Assembly (NCBI RefSeq): GCF_013387455.1
Contig: NZ_VWNC01000005.1
Span: 1 to 64,000, forward strand
DNA length: 64,000 nt
Direction: 5' to 3'
From: Mariprofundus sp. NF
Lineage (GTDB): Bacteria > Pseudomonadota > Zetaproteobacteria > Mariprofundales > Mariprofundaceae
The notes beneath the pieces are model-generated. The model did no database searches. It saw only the letters and a program-made list of their open reading frames with translations, and had not been told where the DNA came from. This document shows, in pieces, positions 8,486 to 17,809 of this stretch. A program made the position numbers and the translations under genes. How positions within the stretch are numbered: position 1 is the stretch's first letter; each line of letters opens with the position of its first letter.

Positions 8486-10285
8486 ATGAATAGTGAGTTA
8501 GCGAATACTGACTCCATTGCTATCAACAGCAAGGCGATCATTTCCCTGATTCAATCCGATCCCCTCTCAACAATAGCCGATTTAATAAGCCCTCTTTCTG
8601 ATCAATATGGGTTCAAACAGGACGCTAGTCCCGTTGAATTTTTTTCACATGCATCAAAGCATCAAAGGGGTATATGTGTCTGCTCCAGTGAAATATTCAC
8701 AACTATAGAAGAGTTTGACACTTTTCTCAGACGTATAACCGACTTTAACAAATCACTACATCTCATCATGACCTTCAACCATCATCATGGGATTTACTTG
8801 AAACTGTTCCTTGATGCGAATTTTACACATTTTCTGATTGAACCATTTTCTGATCAGGCGCTACTGGATTTAATACACGACCTGCTAGCTCTTGGTGATC
8901 AGGAACCGATGTTCCAGTCTCTCGATAAAGATGGCAATGTACTCAATGTAAACAGCACTTGGTTAAAAGCTATGGGTTACGAAGAAGATGAGGTGCTTGG
9001 AAATTTTTTTGGTGACTTCATGCTGCCTGAATCCCGCGCCTGTGTGTTAGACAACTTCCCTAAGCTTAAAAACTACGGACAAATCAGTAATGTCATCTTT
9101 AAGCTCAAGCGAAAAGATGGTGTTGCATTTGAAGCAGCTCTGAACGGCACTGCATTATATGACAAGCAAGGCAACTTTATTCGTACCCAGTGCGAACTGC
9201 GTAGCATTGACTATTTTCGCGAAACCAAGGCTCATATTCAGGCCTTGCTGAGAAAAGAGACCACATTAAGAAACATGATGAACTGTATGGTCAATGTTCA
9301 ACAAGCACTACATCAACAACCAACATACGATAAATTTCGCCGCCATGCACTGGAGATCATCAGTAGAAACAAAGCTGTTGCGGTCGTACTGATGATTACG
9401 ATCAATACGAATAGTGGAGAGATCGAACTGGATCAATCCCCACACCCTTGCATCGATTTCAACGCACTTCGGAGGGTCAATAAAGACAATCGCAGTATTC
9501 CGGGGCTGCTCCCAACGGCCAATCATACAATTGAGTTTGTGGATGATATTTCAAAACTTGAAATCGACACTGGAACCCTTACCTTATTACAGCACGAACA
9601 TGTGAAAAGTTTCATCTCTATTCCGATAGCAAGTAACAAGAACTCCAAAAGCTATTCCTCCCTGAATCTCTTTCTGTCAACAGACGAGGCACTATCTAAA
9701 GAGGAGATGAGAGCGTATTCCGATCTGGCTGAAACGTTCAGGCATGCCAAGTTATATTTTGGCCTGCAGGAAAAAACCAAACATCTGCTTGATAACCTTA
9801 AACAACAGTCTATTACTGACCCCTTAACCGGATTATATAATAGACGATATATCGAAGAGCAAATCAACGCTGAAATAAGCAGATGCAAACGATATGCGCA
9901 GCAGTTTTCTCTCATTATGTTTGATATTGATCATTTCAAGGGAATCAACGATACCCTTGGTCATCAAACGGGTGATAAAGTGCTAAAAAACATCAGCGAA
10001 CTTGTACTTGGCCGCATTAGAACAACAGACAAGCTGGCTCGTATCGGTGGTGAAGAGTTTCTGCTCCTCTGCCCCCACGCAGAGCTGAATCAGGCGAAAG
10101 GTATTGCCACAGAACTGTGCACTTGTATCGCTTCAACCACCATCATTGATGCCCCGTTGCCTGTGACTTGCAGCTTTGGTGTGATTGAATGGCAATCAGA
10201 AGAATCCATTGAAGAGATCTTTAAACGCGTGGATGAAAATATGTATAAAGCCAAAGAGGGTGGCAGGAATCGAGTTGTAGGTTAG
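8486..10285 (+). CDS. PAS-GGDEF diguanylate cyclase with receiver-like N-terminus
   Basis: This 599-residue cytosolic protein makes c-di-GMP. The N-terminal 130 residues end in a segment (LIMTFN...FLIEPFSDQALLDLI) shaped like the end of a response-regulator receiver, but I see no obvious phospho-acceptor arrangement. A PAS domain (about 135-245) follows, then a GAF-like region (about 265-425), then GGDEF (about 440-595) with the active GGEEF at 521-525. An RxxD inhibitory site (RTTD, 512-515) lies five residues before it. The ATG has a strong GAGGAGGT Shine-Dalgarno. The gene sits between the MYG1 relic and the intact MYG1 gene, so it may have arrived by insertion. Confidence 0.9.
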   Translation: MNSELANTDSIAINSKAIISLIQSDPLSTIADLISPLSDQYGFKQDASPVEFFSHASKHQRGICVCSSEIFTTIEEFDTFLRRITDFNKSLHLIMTFNHHHGIYLKLFLDANFTHFLIEPFSDQALLDLIHDLLALGDQEPMFQSLDKDGNVLNVNSTWLKAMGYEEDEVLGNFFGDFMLPESRACVLDNFPKLKNYGQISNVIFKLKRKDGVAFEAALNGTALYDKQGNFIRTQCELRSIDYFRETKAHIQALLRKETTLRNMMNCMVNVQQALHQQPTYDKFRRHALEIISRNKAVAVVLMITINTNSGEIELDQSPHPCIDFNALRRVNKDNRSIPGLLPTANHTIEFVDDISKLEIDTGTLTLLQHEHVKSFISIPIASNKNSKSYSSLNLFLSTDEALSKEEMRAYSDLAETFRHAKLYFGLQEKTKHLLDNLKQQSITDPLTGLYNRRYIEEQINAEISRCKRYAQQFSLIMFDIDHFKGINDTLGHQTGDKVLKNISELVLGRIRTTDKLARIGGEEFLLLCPHAELNQAKGIATELCTCIASTTIIDAPLPVTCSFGVIEWQSEESIEEIFKRVDENMYKAKEGGRNRVVG

Positions 10286-10307
10286 ATCGATAAAACACCT
10301 TCATGTT

Positions 10308-10323
10308 AAAGGGGGCACCCTTT
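10308..10323. terminator. Bidirectional terminator between convergent genes
   Basis: AAAGGG, loop GGCA, CCCTTT, with flanking A and T residues. It lies between the GGDEF stop (10285) and the convergent MYG1 stop (10326). The stem is short. Confidence 0.55.
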
Positions 10324-10325
10324 TA

Positions 10326-11210
10326 CTATTCTTCTACTGCGATGGATGCCATCTTTATGGTGCTTGCCAATGACACTGCACCGGCAATAAACAGCCCGTT
10401 ATGGCAGAACATGGCATCATCAATACCACTCACTTCCTGAAGCTCGTCACCGGATAGACCAGCCCATGCTTCAGGCAGCGGTTTTCTATCTTCGAATGAA
10501 CCTAACTCAAGAGGCACAGTCTGAATGCGCCACTCGCCAGTCTGCGATGGGTAAATCACATAAAGCGCCTCTTCAGAGAGGTTGAACACCGTTTTTTTCC
10601 ACGGGGTGTATTGCTCTAAAACAATCACGCGTGGGTCTTCTGCATTCTCTATCGCCTTTGCCACAACTGCTTTGGCATTGATGCCGCCACTTGCAGCTGC
10701 AATAAACCGGGTTAACACGCGCGCTGCAAACTCAACCGCTTCATCAAAGGCTGCATCAAAGTGTGTATCCTCCTGCCAGGTGGGGTTAAACATGCCAATC
10801 GTCTGGCTCAGGGTGATACCTTTGATCACACCTTCGACATGACCACAATCAATCGCATCAATGTTGGATACGAGGCCAGAATCAACTCCATTGGCGAGAT
10901 CCTGATCACCACCGCAGATCTCTGCGCCATACTTCTGCCAGATCAGTCCAAACGAGGAGTAGGGAATACCATTTTCACGCTCGCCTGCGCCACCACGCTG
11001 ATGATGATCAAAACGGTCGCTATCAGGGTCATATTCACCACCCACATCAACTACAATATCTGCCCTGGCGATAAGCTCTGCATCGCGTGTGCGAATAAGC
11101 TTAATAGAGGGGAATATAAGCTTCAGTGCCGCGATGCTGAAAACATCATCGGCATGAAAATTGCCGTTGTGGGTGACTATAGTTTTATCATTCATTTGTT
11201 TTATAACCAT
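10326..11210 (-). CDS. MYG1-family metal-dependent hydrolase
   Basis: The protein has 294 residues and carries the family signatures THNGNFHADD (about 13-22), VDVGGEYD (about 54-61) and FDHHQRGG (about 67-74). These supply metal-binding Asp/His residues of the DHH-like fold. Eukaryotic MYG1 is a mitochondrial/nuclear 3'-5' RNA exonuclease; the bacterial members are little studied, so nuclease activity here is inference. The most likely start is the ATG at 11195 (MNDKTIVTHNGNF), because the upstream ATG at 11210 adds only five residues. A degraded copy of its 3' end lies at 8350-8430. Confidence 0.88.
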   Translation of the reverse strand: MVIKQMNDKTIVTHNGNFHADDVFSIAALKLIFPSIKLIRTRDAELIARADIVVDVGGEYDPDSDRFDHHQRGGAGERENGIPYSSFGLIWQKYGAEICGGDQDLANGVDSGLVSNIDAIDCGHVEGVIKGITLSQTIGMFNPTWQEDTHFDAAFDEAVEFAARVLTRFIAAASGGINAKAVVAKAIENAEDPRVIVLEQYTPWKKTVFNLSEEALYVIYPSQTGEWRIQTVPLELGSFEDRKPLPEAWAGLSGDELQEVSGIDDAMFCHNGLFIAGAVSLASTIKMASIAVEE

Positions 11211-11562
11211 GTTGAGAGAGGAGTGAGGGTGTCGCTTGTTAAATAAGAAAATTATAGGGCGGACTTTATACGAAGCGATCTAACAAAAATAGATGATAAC
11301 CTTTCAATGCATACAGATCAGGTGTCAGGACTCAAAGAAGTTTGCTGCTGATGATTGCTTATGACCGTAACCTGGCTGTAAAATAGGTGATTGCTGTGAA
11401 GCAAGAGGATGCGGATTTTTCTCGTATGGAGAAACCTCTTATAAACAATTAACTGATTACGTATTAAGCTCAGCTACTAATTCTCACTAATTAATAATCT
11501 TTATTCGTGGTGATTCGTGTACATTCGTGGCTTAGTTGCCTGCGATTTTTTTGCTGAATTTC
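11211..11562. other. Intergenic region with ATTCGTG repeats
   Basis: No gene is evident. At 11502-11532 three ATTCGTG units occur in a row (ATTCGTGGTGATTCGTGTAC, then ATTCGTGGC), matching the right arm of the inverted repeat at 3886-3904. GATTACGTATTAAGCTCAGC at about 11455 also resembles GATTACGTATAAGATTCAGC near 3917. Both sites therefore share two blocks, but in a different order. Confidence 0.65.
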
Positions 11563-12075
11563 ATGGGTAATCAGGAACAAATAAAATTGCGGGGTGGTTT
11601 TAGCGTGGAGTTTTCAAGGATCAAGGGTGTTGTGGTTGCAGCATCACTGGAAAACAGAACAACTGATGGCGCACATTATAAAATTGTCCGTATCAAAGAT
11701 GAGAGTGGTGAAGAGCTCTGTTTTGAGCACCTGTTGGTACCGACTCAAATTGATACCTGTCTGAAAGAGGATAACATGGTCGATCTGCTCTGTTACAACA
11801 AAGGGCGACCGGATATCACGGTTTATGCCGCTCTGATTTCTGATGATCTTGTGATCGATTTTGGCATCGCAGATAACCTGAACAGGGCCTACATGGCTAA
11901 GCGTAAGCAACAGAAGACGTTTGCTATCATCTGTTTAATTTCGATTATCGGGATCGTCGTTTCACCCGTATTCCTCTATGGGATTTTATCCCTGAAAAAG
12001 ACCTTTACTGCAATCATTCCTAGTGAAATGGAACGCGAGGAAGCAGTTAACCATGCTCAAGCTCAAGTTGAGTAA
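11563..12075 (+). CDS. Unknown single-pass membrane protein
   Basis: The 170-residue product begins MGNQEQIKLRGGFSVEFSRI. A TTG 27 bases upstream could also start the frame. The first 120 residues look like a soluble beta-rich domain (KGVVVAASLENRTTDGAHYK, ...DLLCYNKGRPDITVYAAL). A positively charged MAKRKQQK turn and one transmembrane helix (AIICLISIIGIVVSPVFLYG, about 128-148) follow. I do not recognise the family. A small C-terminal tail follows the helix. It is convergent with the next gene. Confidence 0.65.
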   Translation: MGNQEQIKLRGGFSVEFSRIKGVVVAASLENRTTDGAHYKIVRIKDESGEELCFEHLLVPTQIDTCLKEDNMVDLLCYNKGRPDITVYAALISDDLVIDFGIADNLNRAYMAKRKQQKTFAIICLISIIGIVVSPVFLYGILSLKKTFTAIIPSEMEREEAVNHAQAQVE

Positions 12076-12131
12076 TAGGCTGTGAAAAAAAGAAAGGGTC
12101 AGAGCTCTTCTCTTTTGTTACCAATGAACCA

Positions 12132-12638
12132 TTAAAAAGAGTAATCATCCTTTTCAATCTCCTGCTCATACTTTTCACCTGTTTCACTTATGAGATAAAA
12201 TGTACCGCTCTGGGCAAGAGGGCCCACCTGAATCAGCCCCTTTCTCTCTAACTGGTCAATGGCATTGGTGATCTGAAGACGACTATATGTGAGTGAAACC
12301 ACCATATCTTCTGAGCAGAAACCTGAAACGCCTGAGTCGATACAGTTGGACAAAATTGCCGTCTCCACTTCAGAAAGGCGGCTTTTGGATGCAGATGATT
12401 GCATGCCAGCCAGTTGCGCTTGCAGCTGAATCACCATCTTATTCAATGTGGCGTTCTCATCTGCGAGCTTTGCCAGTTTTTCGCCGGATTCAGTGAGCGT
12501 TGTCTGAAGCCCGCTACTCTTCTCTTTCAGCTGATCAATCTCATTGCGTTGCGCATCGAACAGATTGGTAATCAGTTGCATGAGCGTGTCATCAAGCACT
12601 TTTCCTTTGAATGTATTAAGGGTTGCCGTGATCTTCAT
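12132..12638 (-). CDS. Unknown coiled-coil and winged-helix-like protein
   Basis: The 168-residue product starts at an ATG with a GGAGGAG Shine-Dalgarno. Residues 25-80 form a heptad-rich coiled coil (LKEKSSGLQTTLTESGEKLA, ...LNKMVIQLQAQLAGM). Residues 88-155 look like a winged-helix DNA-binding domain (SEVETAILSNCIDSG, LQITNAIDQLERKGLIQVG, TFYLISETGEKYEQE). This layout suggests a small oligomeric regulator or sensor, but no family can be named. It stands alone between a convergent gene and a long spacer. Confidence 0.7.
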   Translation of the reverse strand: MKITATLNTFKGKVLDDTLMQLITNLFDAQRNEIDQLKEKSSGLQTTLTESGEKLAKLADENATLNKMVIQLQAQLAGMQSSASKSRLSEVETAILSNCIDSGVSGFCSEDMVVSLTYSRLQITNAIDQLERKGLIQVGPLAQSGTFYLISETGEKYEQEIEKDDYSF

Positions 12639-12845
12639 CTCTCCTCCAACGATGCGTTAAGCTTATGAGTCAAATTAAACTTATCGTAAGTTGTTCAAAG
12701 AATAAAGTACCCTTTTTGAAGATTTAGTGGTGAATGATGGGGTAGTTTTGCAATGCCCTGCAACGTGGTTACAACATCACCAAACATGGATCGGTTGCAA
12801 TGGTCGGTCATACACGGGTAACGCGATGAAGATCATATGCAGGCT

Positions 12846-13169
12846 TTAAGCAGGTAGTGTTGAAACCCGTGGTTCAATGTTTTCCTGACCCTTGTTTGCA
12901 GCTCTTCCGGTTGTTTGTGAGTGATTCACTTCGTTTGATGCATGAGACTTTTTTTGCCCATCTCTTCTGATCAGATAATACGTAAGGGAGATCGCTGCAA
13001 TAAGGTTTACAGACAGCAGCATGACGCTCATCCAGTCTTCATGCGTGAATGCTCCGCCCTCCGCCCATACCCGCAAGAGGTAGCCAGCATCCAGATGGTT
13101 GAAATACCACTGCAGACCATCACTCCAGTTGATGCTACTTAAGTAAGATAAAAACGGGATTTCAGACAT
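12846..13169 (-). CDS. Unknown small membrane protein
   Basis: The 107-residue product has a good AAGGAG Shine-Dalgarno. After an N-terminal Trp/Tyr-rich segment (about 1-45) one transmembrane helix is visible (MSVMLLSVNLIAAISLTYYL, about 47-66). A basic turn (IRRDGQKK) and a polar tail follow, so the tail is probably cytosolic. No family is recognised. An FNR/CRP-like palindrome lies upstream at 13222-13233. Confidence 0.65.
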   Translation of the reverse strand: MSEIPFLSYLSSINWSDGLQWYFNHLDAGYLLRVWAEGGAFTHEDWMSVMLLSVNLIAAISLTYYLIRRDGQKKSHASNEVNHSQTTGRAANKGQENIEPRVSTLPA

Positions 13170-13221
13170 AACAGACTCCTTGCACAGGAGCTTAAGCTAA
13201 AATGCCCTTACGGCATCTGAT

Positions 13222-13233
13222 GTGACGCAGATC
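13222..13233 (-). promoter_or_regulatory. Possible FNR/CRP-family operator
   Basis: TGACGCAGATCA reads TGATCTGCGTCA on the minus strand. It matches seven of the eight core positions of the FNR/CRP-type TGAT-N4-ATCA palindrome. It sits about 58 bases upstream of the small membrane protein gene. No clear -10 box was fixed. Confidence 0.4.
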
Positions 13234-13358
13234 ATGCAAGTTATGGTTAACCTTTGCTTATGAGACATGCCCTCCTCACCAACGTGTGGAATCGGGATCA
13301 GGTCGTGATTCACGGGTTCAGGCCGGGTTCAAGGAGATCCTGGCCCCTCAATAGAGTC

Positions 13359-13712
13359 CTATACAGTTAGTTCAGGATAACCTTCCGGATCACTATCCAG
13401 CTCAGTAAGGAAAATCATGGAGTGAATCTTCTCTTTAGCTATTCGGGCGGTCTGATTGTTGGCAGCCAGCACAAATGAGATCGACATGGTTTTGACCAAC
13501 TTGCCTCTGATCTCATCACCGCAAATGGTCTTGATCTCATCGCTGGCCGGGAAACCAGACTCATCCGGGCGCATCAAAAAGATATGGGCAATGTTCTCTT
13601 TTTTTACAAGCACATCACCATAGGATGTTTTGATTTTGAAATCATTTTTAAGCACTTTACCGGCCAGGGTCTGGCCGTTACGTAATATGAGCTGGTCTTC
13701 TGCGTATGCCAT
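13359..13712 (-). CDS. Unknown small protein with two Sm-like repeats
   Basis: The 117-residue product starts at an ATG with an AGGGAG Shine-Dalgarno. Two similar beta-rich segments are visible: LRNGQTLAGKVLKNDFKIKT...KENIAHIFL (about 9-46) and IKTICGDEIRGKLVKTMSIS...KEKIHSMIFL (about 60-101). This is the pattern of small Sm/SH3-like barrels that read a G-[DQ]-x-[IL]-x-G motif. A function cannot be assigned. No signal peptide is seen. Confidence 0.65.
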   Translation of the reverse strand: MAYAEDQLILRNGQTLAGKVLKNDFKIKTSYGDVLVKKENIAHIFLMRPDESGFPASDEIKTICGDEIRGKLVKTMSISFVLAANNQTARIAKEKIHSMIFLTELDSDPEGYPELTV

Positions 13713-14131
13713 CTGCTACTCCCTTATTGCCAGAAAGTATCTGGCTAACGGTATCACTCTCGCCCCATTTCAGTTGCAAAAGGGTGCTAAAAGAGGAAAC
13801 GAGCAACTCAATCTGCTCATCAATCAGACATCATACACTATTTATCCATAGAACTGGAGCTTTGAGACTACAGGTCTTGCAAGACCACATCTTTGATCTG
13901 GTCACAGCATTAAATCGTCTAACTGATTGCATTGTAATTCCTGATTCCATTGCTTTGATCGTTGGAAAAAAGATCCCCATTTAGAGGGAATGTTTTTCCC
14001 TATAGTGAAAAAACCACGCCCTGAAAAAGCCATAACATATTGGTTTTATAGGCATTTATTTCAAATGAGTCTTTGGCCGATTACTTGCGGTAGTAAGCTA
14101 AGAGAAACTTTTAAACTGGCAGGGAGATATT
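13713..14131. other. Intergenic region between divergent genes
   Basis: This 419-base gap holds no recognisable gene. It contains a perfect palindrome GGTCTTGCAAGACC near 13875-13888 and a hairpin AGGGAA/TTCCCT near 13985-14001. It presumably includes the promoter of the cyclic-nucleotide-binding gene. Confidence 0.5.
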
Positions 14132-14842
14132 ATGCAATTTGGTTTTAAGGCGTTAAGCGGTGCAGATAAGAGAGCTCAGGCAAATATCGCTGGCAGGAGC
14201 CAGAAACAGGCCAGAACTATCGCAGCAGATCATCTGATCGGCCCTTTCAATCAGACTAAAGATACGATCAATGAGATTATTGAGATGACCGGGGCGATTC
14301 CTCTGTTTGATAAAATTGACAGCGTGCAGGTCGGCGTTATTGCCGCGCATATGCAGGTCAAGCATCTGGATGAAAATCAGCGCCTGTTTGCCGAAGGTGA
14401 AGCCAGCGATTACATCTGCTTTGTTGTCTCCGGTACTCTGGAAGTATTCAAGCAGTCACAGACCGGTAAGAAGGTCTCTGTATCCACGCTATCCCGTGGT
14501 CGCTGCATCGGTGAGATGGCACTGCTTGATAGCTATGCCCGCTCTGCCACCGTGATTGCCCGGACCCCGTGTACACTGCTCAAACTCAGCCGTGAAAGTT
14601 TTGATCATATTCTCGATGAGCGCCCCCGTGCCGGTATCTCACTTTTGAAGACCCTCTCGAAATCGATCAGTCTGCATCTGCGCAAAACATCCGGTCAGTT
14701 CGCCGATGCCCATGATGCAACAACTGCAGACGCGGCTGTTCCTGTTCTCAATGAGAAAACCACCAAACAACCGAAACTGATCGATCACATCATCAACAGA
14801 AAAGAGTCGAAGCTGCCTCCCCTGATCAGGCAGTTCATCTAA
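14132..14842 (+). CDS. Cyclic-nucleotide-binding domain protein (no HTH)
   Basis: The 236-residue product carries one cNMP-binding beta-barrel (about 55-175). The phosphate-binding cassette is intact (GRCIGEMALLDSYARSATVI, about 126-145, with the key Glu and Arg). Unlike CRP it has no DNA-binding helix-turn-helix after the barrel. Instead, a short polar tail ends in KLPPLIRQFI. It is a close paralogue of the 161-residue protein at 46000-46485, from which it differs by a longer basic N-terminus and this tail. A Shine-Dalgarno (AGGGAG) precedes the ATG. It may be an adaptor-like cAMP or cGMP sensor; its partner is unknown. Confidence 0.85.
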   Translation: MQFGFKALSGADKRAQANIAGRSQKQARTIAADHLIGPFNQTKDTINEIIEMTGAIPLFDKIDSVQVGVIAAHMQVKHLDENQRLFAEGEASDYICFVVSGTLEVFKQSQTGKKVSVSTLSRGRCIGEMALLDSYARSATVIARTPCTLLKLSRESFDHILDERPRAGISLLKTLSKSISLHLRKTSGQFADAHDATTADAAVPVLNEKTTKQPKLIDHIINRKESKLPPLIRQFI

Positions 14843-14856
14843 CAGATCTCCTCAAA

Positions 14857-14891
14857 GCCCTCTGCTGATCCTTCGGCATTGGCAGAGGGGC
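14857..14891 (+). terminator. Rho-independent-like terminator
   Basis: GCCCTCTGC pairs with GCAGAGGGGC around a 16-base loop, 15 bases after the stop codon. It is followed by GGTTTCATT, a weak T tract. Confidence 0.55.
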
Positions 14892-15033
14892 GGTTTCATT
14901 CATAGCCAGACGCAGTTGAGCCTGTTTTTAATGACAAAACAGCCAAACAGTCGTGCCCTTGGGGAAAAAGGTGACAGTTTATCTACTCTTCACCCTTTCC
15001 TGAATTTGGTGAATGTTGTCGGCGAAACGATAG

Positions 15034-16209
15034 TTAACGTTTTCCTTCAATCACTATGTTTCGGGGTGTCAGTGTTCTTTCACAAAAAAGAGAAACATTC
15101 ACGCTGTAACCATGATCTTCAAAGTGTGCCACCATATCCATGATCAACCAGAGCTCTAAAGCACGTTTGAAACATTGGCGAAGCAGTTGCAGGCGTTTGA
15201 CCTCAAAGCGGCGCTGCTCTCCTCTGACCTGCCACCGCTCCCATTCGACTTTAGCGGGCAGTGGCACGCCTTCTCTGGCACACAGCTTTTTGCAGTAGCT
15301 TGCAAAATTCTCTTTCAACCATGTTTTAGGGACGGGATTGAAGGAGATGTAATCAGCGTTTCCGGAAATCGCTTCGCGCAGCTGCTGAAAACCCAGTTGA
15401 TATGCCATCTCCCTGCTGCGTTTCTCTATCTCCCTGTTGTTGGCAGTGACGGTCTCATTCACCGCCAGCCGTAGCGCTTCTCTGGATAACTGCAGTTTCA
15501 AGCCGGAACTGAAGGGTCTGTATTCTCTGTCGCGGCCAAGATGATAACAGCACGGTACGATGGTGAAGCTCGGTGTTTTTGTCTCGATGATCTGTTTGAC
15601 CAGCTCACGATGCAGATCACCACAGGCATGCAGTGCGATGGGGTGGTGGTCCTTCAGATAATCACTGACCGGATCATTGAGCACATCCACAGCTTTGAAC
15701 TGCTGATCTACGTTATATTTCCCGGCAAGTTTACGGCCTGAATCCACCAGATCCCGGTTATACTCAAGTGTTGTGACCGGTTGTTGCCATCTGCCGGATA
15801 GCAGACGCCCGAGATAACCTTTACCCCCACACCATTCGGTGATGGCTAGCTGTGGATTGGCTATGCATGCGTAAAGTGATTTGATCTGGGACCACTTTCT
15901 GCCGGGAATGCCTGCATGTAGCTGTGGTTCAATCAGCTCGTGTTGCCGCTGCTCATTGCCGGGCAATTCGATCAGTGTTGGAATGGCTGAAAGCGCAGGC
16001 AGATAAGCTGATAAAAATGTTATCAGTGCACTATGATCCGAGCCATACAAGTTGACTGAATCCTCATCCAGCGCCAGCAGTGCCCGAGTGAGTTCAGGGT
16101 ATTGGTCACACCACTCCGGCCGAGCTGTTTTAAACGGCTCCGGCTGCCAGAGCGATTTAGTTTCAACAAGTAGTGCATCGAGTTGTTGCAGATGGGAGTC
16201 ATAGGACAT
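15034..16209 (-). CDS. SAM-dependent methyltransferase-like protein
   Basis: The product has about 391 residues from the ATG at 16209 (MSYDSHLQQLDALL); an upstream ATG at 16245 would give 403, and neither has a strong Shine-Dalgarno. The centre holds a Rossmann methyltransferase core: ITEWCGGKGYLGRLL (SAM motif I), TTLEYNRDLVDSGRKLA (motif II), and ALHACGDLHRELV followed by FTIVPCCYHL. This matches the PF13679-type methyltransferase group, whose substrates are mostly unknown. The PCCYHL motif resembles the active-site loop of RNA-modifying members, but that is inference. It lies beside nhaB on the same strand. Confidence 0.8.
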   Translation of the reverse strand: MSYDSHLQQLDALLVETKSLWQPEPFKTARPEWCDQYPELTRALLALDEDSVNLYGSDHSALITFLSAYLPALSAIPTLIELPGNEQRQHELIEPQLHAGIPGRKWSQIKSLYACIANPQLAITEWCGGKGYLGRLLSGRWQQPVTTLEYNRDLVDSGRKLAGKYNVDQQFKAVDVLNDPVSDYLKDHHPIALHACGDLHRELVKQIIETKTPSFTIVPCCYHLGRDREYRPFSSGLKLQLSREALRLAVNETVTANNREIEKRSREMAYQLGFQQLREAISGNADYISFNPVPKTWLKENFASYCKKLCAREGVPLPAKVEWERWQVRGEQRRFEVKRLQLLRQCFKRALELWLIMDMVAHFEDHGYSVNVSLFCERTLTPRNIVIEGKR

Positions 16210-16285
16210 GCGAGAGATCTTAGATCGCAGTCGTGAACTTTGCATGGGTTCAATGACCTGATGCCAGCTTCAGATCAAACTGCGT

Positions 16286-17809
16286 TTACAATATCAGAAT
16301 CATGGTGCCTGCCACCACGGTACAGGTGATGAAGTAGGGCAGAGCCATGTAGACCATGCTGCCATAACCGAGACGGATTTTCGGGGCGAGTGCGGAGGTG
16401 AGCAGGAACAAAAATGCAGCCTGACCGTTGGGGGTGGACATGCTGGGGATACCGGTGCCCATCACCACAGCTACCGATTGCGCCTCAAAGGCAGCTCGTG
16501 TGATCAGCCCCTGATCGAGAAGCTCCCTGATCTGATCCATATAGATGGTGGCAACAAAGACATTGTCACTGATCGCCGAGAGGAATCCGTTGGTAAGGAA
16601 GACCATAAAGACCTGAATACTACCGTCCAGACTCATCACCCACTGCATGATCGGATGGAACATGAACTGGCTCTGAATCATCGCCACAATCACATAGAAC
16701 ATCACCAGCAGTGATGCAAACGGCAGCCCCGGCATAAAGGCTTCGGCGATTTTATGCTCATCGGTCACGCCTGTGATGGCGGTGGCGAGGATAATCACAC
16801 CGAGCCCGATCAGGCCGATCTCAGCCAGATGCATCGATAAGGCAACCACCATGAGCAGGCCAACGATAGCTTGAAATACCATGATCATACGCTGGCTGGG
16901 GGTGGTTGATTCGCGCAGTTTTTTGTCCTCATCTGCAAGAATTTTGCGGACATTGACCGGTAGTTCAGCACCATAATTGAACCAGCCGAACTTCTCGACC
17001 ACCAGACAGGTGAGGATACCAGCCAGCAGGGTGGGGATAGTGGCTGGTGAAACCATGCTCAGGAATGTGACGAAATCCCAGCCCGCTTCATTGCCAATGA
17101 CCAGGTTCTCAGGTTCTCCAACGAGGGTGCAGACACCACCAATGGCAGTGCCGATGGCACCATGCATTAGCAGACCGCGCAGGAAGGCGCGGAAATTATC
17201 CAGATCCTGACGATACAGCTCATCGATGTATTCATCATTCGGATCGGGATCTTCATGGTAACCGACCTTTGAAACTGCAAATTCATAGACATCATAAAAG
17301 CTGGTGGCGATAGCGATAAGGATGGCAAGAATGGTCAGGGCATCTAGAAATGCGGAGAGGATGGCAACCACCACAAGCGTGGTCATATTAACGATCAGAC
17401 GTGATTGAATACCCAGCAGCACGTGATTAATGGCGCGAAACAGCACATCTCTGAGAAAGTGCACACCGGCAACCATAAAGATCACCAGAAGAATCACCGG
17501 CAGACCATGCTCGATCTCTTCATAAACGGTATGGCTGTCAGTCAGCTGCAACAGCAGCGCCTGAATCGCAAACAGGCCGCCCGGCTGTAGAGGGAAACAT
17601 TTCAACGCCATCGCCAGCGTGCCGATAAATTCGACCAGAATAAACCATGAGGTAACCAGCGGGCCTGCGATAAAATAGAGCACAACGTTGAGTATCAGAG
17701 CGAAGAGAATGATCTGTTTGTACCAGAGTGGCGATCGGCCGAGGAAAAGTTTCAGGGGGATGGAAACAGTAGAGGGGGTGGCTGTTGCTACGCTGTCGGT
17801 GCTGCTCAT
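16286..17809 (-). CDS. nhaB: Na+/H+ antiporter NhaB
   Basis: The inner-membrane antiporter has about 507 residues from the ATG at 17809, which has GGAGA upstream. An ATG at 17839 would add ten residues. About twelve hydrophobic segments are visible. NhaB hallmarks include FLGRSPLWYK near the start, TLAMALKCFPLQPGG, LSAFLDALT, MHGAIGTAIGGVCTLVGEPE, ISDNVFVATIYM and TPNGQAAFLFLLTSALAP near the C-terminus. It exports Na+ in exchange for protons and contributes to pH and salt homeostasis, fitting a marine or brackish habitat. It is transcribed divergently from apeB. Confidence 0.95.
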   Translation of the reverse strand: MSSTDSVATATPSTVSIPLKLFLGRSPLWYKQIILFALILNVVLYFIAGPLVTSWFILVEFIGTLAMALKCFPLQPGGLFAIQALLLQLTDSHTVYEEIEHGLPVILLVIFMVAGVHFLRDVLFRAINHVLLGIQSRLIVNMTTLVVVAILSAFLDALTILAILIAIATSFYDVYEFAVSKVGYHEDPDPNDEYIDELYRQDLDNFRAFLRGLLMHGAIGTAIGGVCTLVGEPENLVIGNEAGWDFVTFLSMVSPATIPTLLAGILTCLVVEKFGWFNYGAELPVNVRKILADEDKKLRESTTPSQRMIMVFQAIVGLLMVVALSMHLAEIGLIGLGVIILATAITGVTDEHKIAEAFMPGLPFASLLVMFYVIVAMIQSQFMFHPIMQWVMSLDGSIQVFMVFLTNGFLSAISDNVFVATIYMDQIRELLDQGLITRAAFEAQSVAVVMGTGIPSMSTPNGQAAFLFLLTSALAPKIRLGYGSMVYMALPYFITCTVVAGTMILIL

